From: Bacillota bacterium
GTDB lineage: Bacteria; Bacillota; Dethiobacteria; DTU022; JAAZDU01
Length of the DNA: 20,248 nucleotides
Assembly: GCA_012512665.1 (NCBI GenBank)
Contig: JAAZDU010000014.1
Span: 1-20,248 of the forward strand
Direction of reading: 5' to 3'
The notes below the pieces were generated by a model. The model worked only from the letters and a program-made list of their open reading frames with translations. It made no database searches and was not told where the DNA came from. Below are positions 15,915 through 20,248 of this stretch, piece by piece (position 1 is the first letter of the stretch; each line of letters starts with the position of its first letter). The position numbers and the translations under genes are program-made.

Positions 15915-18338
15915 TTATTTCTGCTCCTTTTCCAGACAAGCCATATTGACAACCCTATCTCCGGCTTCCAATTTTATTAACCGCACCCCACGGGCATAGC
16001 GGCCCATTACATTTACCCGGGAAACCTTTTGCCTGATTAGCTGTCCCTTGGCCGTAACAATCATAATGTCATTTTTTTCCTCTGCCAAGCGGAAATTGGC
16101 CACAGGTCCGCTCTCAGGAGTGACACTTATGGCCTTTATGCCTTTTCCACCCCTTTTCTGGCTGCGAAATTCTTTCAGGCTAACCCTTTTGCCATAACCC
16201 TGTTCCAGGACTATAAGGAGATAATCTCCTTCAGTCGTGGTAGCCATACCTGTAACAGAATCGCCCGGCCTTAAAGAAATACCCTTAACCCCCTGGGAAG
16301 TACGCCCGCTGGGCCGAATCTCCTCTTCTGAAAACTTGATAAGATAACCCTGCTTGGTAAGCAGTATTACCTCTTCTTTTCCCCGGACAAGCTTTACTTT
16401 AATTAGTTCGTCACCTTCTCTCAGGCTAACAGCAATAACTCCACTCCTGCGGCTGGGGGAAAAGGAATTTAACGGTGTTTTTTTCACCAGCCCTTTTTGC
16501 GTGACCATAATAATATTGTCCCCTTCTTGATACTCATCCAGGGGAATGATGGCCGTAATATATTCTCCTGGGGCCAGGGGTAAAAAGTTTACAACTGCAT
16601 TACCCCGGCTTTGCCTGCTCCTTTCGGGTAATTCATAGACCCTTAGCGGGTAAGCCCGCCCAAGGTTGCTAAAAAAGAAGAGCCACTGCCTGGTGGAACA
16701 GATAAAAAAATGTTCTACAAAATCTGATTCTCTAATCTGTAGCCCTGCTATACCCTTACCACCCCTGTGCTGGTTCCTATAAGTACTCACGGGCTGCCGC
16801 TTTATATAGCCTTGATGGGTCATGGTAACCACAACCTGCTCATCTGCTATTAAATCTTCTAGATCAATCTCTCCCTCATCCGGCACGATCTGTGTTTTTC
16901 TGCTATCGGCATGCTTTTTTTTCACTGCCAGCAACTCTTCTTTAATAACAGCTAATAAAACCTCTTCGCTGCTTAAAAGTTTTTCCAGGTAATCAATTTT
17001 CTTAAGAAGTTCCTCATATTCTTCTTCCAGCTTATCCCTTTCCAGGGCTGTTAATTTCTGTAAACGCATCTCTAAAATAGCCTGTGCTTGCTCTTTTGTC
17101 AGGCCAAACTCTTTCATTAATCCCTGGCGCGCTGCCTCAACAGTTGCTGAGCCGCGAATAAGGGCAATAACCCTATCCAGGAACTTAAGTGCAATGCGCA
17201 GGCCTTCCACTATATGAGCTCGTTCTTTTAAACGGTTCAGTTCAAAGCGCGATCGCCTTGTAACAACCTCTCGCTGGTGCTCTAAATAGTGGACCAAAAC
17301 TTCTTTCAAGTTTAAAACTTTTGGCCTGCCATTCACCAGCGCTAGCATAATGACACCAAAAGTCTGCTGCAAAGGGGTAAATTTGTAAAGTTGGTTGAGC
17401 AGGATATGGGGGTTCTGTCCTTTTCTAAGTTCAATTACAATTCTAACGCCCTTGCGGTCAGACTCATCTCTTAAATCAGTTATGCCGTCAATCTTTTTTT
17501 CCCTGATAAGCTCGGCAATTTTTTCTATTAGCTTTGCTTTATTTTGCTGATAAGGAATTTCTGTGATGACAATCCTTTTTTTATCGCCATCCAGGGATTC
17601 GATATTTACTTTACCCCGTATCTTAAGAATTCCCCTCCCAGTGGTGTAAGCTCCATTAATGCCTTTTTTACCGAGAATGATGCCGCCTGTAGGAAAGTCT
17701 GGCCCTTTAATAAAGCGCTGCAGATCATGAATATCTGCTTCAGGCCTGTCAATAAGCTCTACCAGGGCATCAATTACCTCTCCCAGGTTATGGGGCGGAA
17801 TATTGGTAGCCATACCAACTGCAATGCCAGCAGAACCGTTTACCAGAAGGTTGGGGCAGCGTGCAGGCAAGACAACAGGTTCTTGCAGGGTTTCGTCAAA
17901 ATTGGGGCGAAAATCTACGGTATCCTTATCCAGATCCCTTAGCATCTCCAGGGCAAAGGGAGATAAGCGAGCTTCCGTATATCTCATAGCAGCTGCGGAA
18001 TCCCCGTCCATCGAACCAAAATTTCCCTGGCCATCAACCAGGGGATAGCGGATGGTAAATTCTTGAGCCATGCGCACCATGGCGTCGTAAACAGCCTGAT
18101 CACCGTGCGGGTGGTATTTACCCAGCACTTCCCCCACCAGCCTGGCGGATTTCTTGTGAGGTTTATCGGGGTCCATGCCCAGCTCCGACATAGCATAGAG
18201 AATACGGCGGTGAACCGGTTTAAGTCCATCCCTAACATCAGGCAAGGCGCGACTAACTATAACGCTCATAGCGTAATCCATAAAAGAATACTTGACTTCC
18301 TGGTGCAGGGCTACTAGTTCTACTCTGCTCTGGTCCAT
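15915..18338 (-). CDS. gyrA: DNA gyrase subunit A
   Basis: GyrA is the DNA-cleaving subunit of gyrase. From ATG 18338 ([25 protein letters not shown]) it has 807 residues. It contains the winged-helix/tower region with [13 protein letters not shown], the quinolone-determining segment [18 protein letters not shown] and catalytic Tyr120 in AAMRYTE. A coiled-coil segment follows (about 365-470), then the beta-pinwheel C-terminal domain. GyrA-box motifs are QHRGGKG (523-529) and QKRGGKG (727-733). The site equal to E. coli Ser83 is Gln81; Asp85 is kept. The frame is open to TTG 18383, adding 15 residues, but that TTG has no SD upstream. The strong SD lies between the two starts, separated from the ATG by a hairpin. 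ATG numbering puts the catalytic Tyr within two residues of E. coli Tyr122. Confidence 0.96.
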   Translation of the reverse strand: MDQSRVELVALHQEVKYSFMDYAMSVIVSRALPDVRDGLKPVHRRILYAMSELGMDPDKPHKKSARLVGEVLGKYHPHGDQAVYDAMVRMAQEFTIRYPLVDGQGNFGSMDGDSAAAMRYTEARLSPFALEMLRDLDKDTVDFRPNFDETLQEPVVLPARCPNLLVNGSAGIAVGMATNIPPHNLGEVIDALVELIDRPEADIHDLQRFIKGPDFPTGGIILGKKGINGAYTTGRGILKIRGKVNIESLDGDKKRIVITEIPYQQNKAKLIEKIAELIREKKIDGITDLRDESDRKGVRIVIELRKGQNPHILLNQLYKFTPLQQTFGVIMLALVNGRPKVLNLKEVLVHYLEHQREVVTRRSRFELNRLKERAHIVEGLRIALKFLDRVIALIRGSATVEAARQGLMKEFGLTKEQAQAILEMRLQKLTALERDKLEEEYEELLKKIDYLEKLLSSEEVLLAVIKEELLAVKKKHADSRKTQIVPDEGEIDLEDLIADEQVVVTMTHQGYIKRQPVSTYRNQHRGGKGIAGLQIRESDFVEHFFICSTRQWLFFFSNLGRAYPLRVYELPERSRQSRGNAVVNFLPLAPGEYITAIIPLDEYQEGDNIIMVTQKGLVKKTPLNSFSPSRRSGVIAVSLREGDELIKVKLVRGKEEVILLTKQGYLIKFSEEEIRPSGRTSQGVKGISLRPGDSVTGMATTTEGDYLLIVLEQGYGKRVSLKEFRSQKRGGKGIKAISVTPESGPVANFRLAEEKNDIMIVTAKGQLIRQKVSRVNVMGRYARGVRLIKLEAGDRVVNMACLEKEQK

Positions 18339-18379
18339 GGAAACGGCCCGTACATTTCTTGGACGGGCCTTCCCTCCTT
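18339..18379 (-). promoter_or_regulatory. gyrA ribosome binding site with a hairpin between SD and ATG
   Basis: On the minus strand AAGGAGGG (18379-18372) is followed by AA, then a perfect 7-bp inverted repeat GGCCCGT (18369-18363) / ACGGGCC (18351-18345) with an 11-base loop, then GTTTCC and ATG (18338). With the hairpin folded the SD-to-ATG distance is effectively eight bases; unfolded it is 33. This supports the ATG as the real start. Confidence 0.6.
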
Positions 18380-18436
18380 CCAACTAGTTTAAAGTTTACT
18401 CAATCTACATTCATTAAATATAACTTAAATCTGCTG

Positions 18437-20248
<1,812 letters not shown>

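Noticed and set aside
18384..18436. Possible promoter between gyrB and gyrA
   Set aside because: The gap is AT-rich with TATA-like strings, but no -35/-10 pair with reasonable spacing stands out; cotranscription is simpler.

Overview
The window carries housekeeping and biosynthetic genes, all complete protein genes on the minus strand, from what looks like a member of the Firmicutes, probably an anaerobic Clostridia-type lineage. The support is a canonical T-box leader, strong purine-rich Shine-Dalgarno (SD) sites with frequent TTG/GTG starts, a consensus sigma-A promoter, PdxS-type vitamin B6 synthesis, and moderate GC with AT-rich spacers. I cannot name the species. A gyrB-gyrA pair usually lies near dnaA/dnaN/recF in this phylum, so the right edge may be close to the replication origin (inference).

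Layout in transcription order, right to left. (1) gyrB (5' end cut by the window) and gyrA, then a TTG-started gene for an exported FAD-binding lipoprotein, closely coupled to gyrA. (2) A separately promoted carboxyltransferase subunit (PycB/OadA/transcarboxylase-5S type) without a biotinyl domain. (3) A consensus promoter, a T-box riboswitch with its attenuator, and a tight seven-gene branched-chain amino acid operon: ilvE-ilvD-ilvB-ilvN-leuC-leuD-leuB. Several junctions are 4-base overlaps. ilvC and leuA are missing from this operon. (4) An EF-G-like GTPase with its own likely promoter, then ddl (D-Ala-D-Ala ligase). (5) pdxS with its own promoter and a strong terminator. (6) The first 17 codons of an unidentified, hydrophobic protein at the left edge.

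Together the ilv/leu enzymes supply most of the valine, isoleucine and leucine pathways. The leader should read charging of a branched-chain tRNA; the specifier looks like GUC (valine). IlvE and many other aminotransferases need PLP, which PdxS helps make, but no regulatory link is visible.

Points worth checking: a hairpin between the SD and the likely ATG of gyrA; NKLN instead of NKxD in the EF-G-like GTPase; substitutions at conserved LeuB positions; a fumarate-reductase-like lipoprotein that lacks expected substrate-binding residues; and a biotin-dependent carboxyltransferase whose linker ends in a non-biotinyl tail. I found no CRISPR array, tRNA, rRNA, transposase, prophage gene or defence system. 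This is mostly an ordinary core region rather than a new system.
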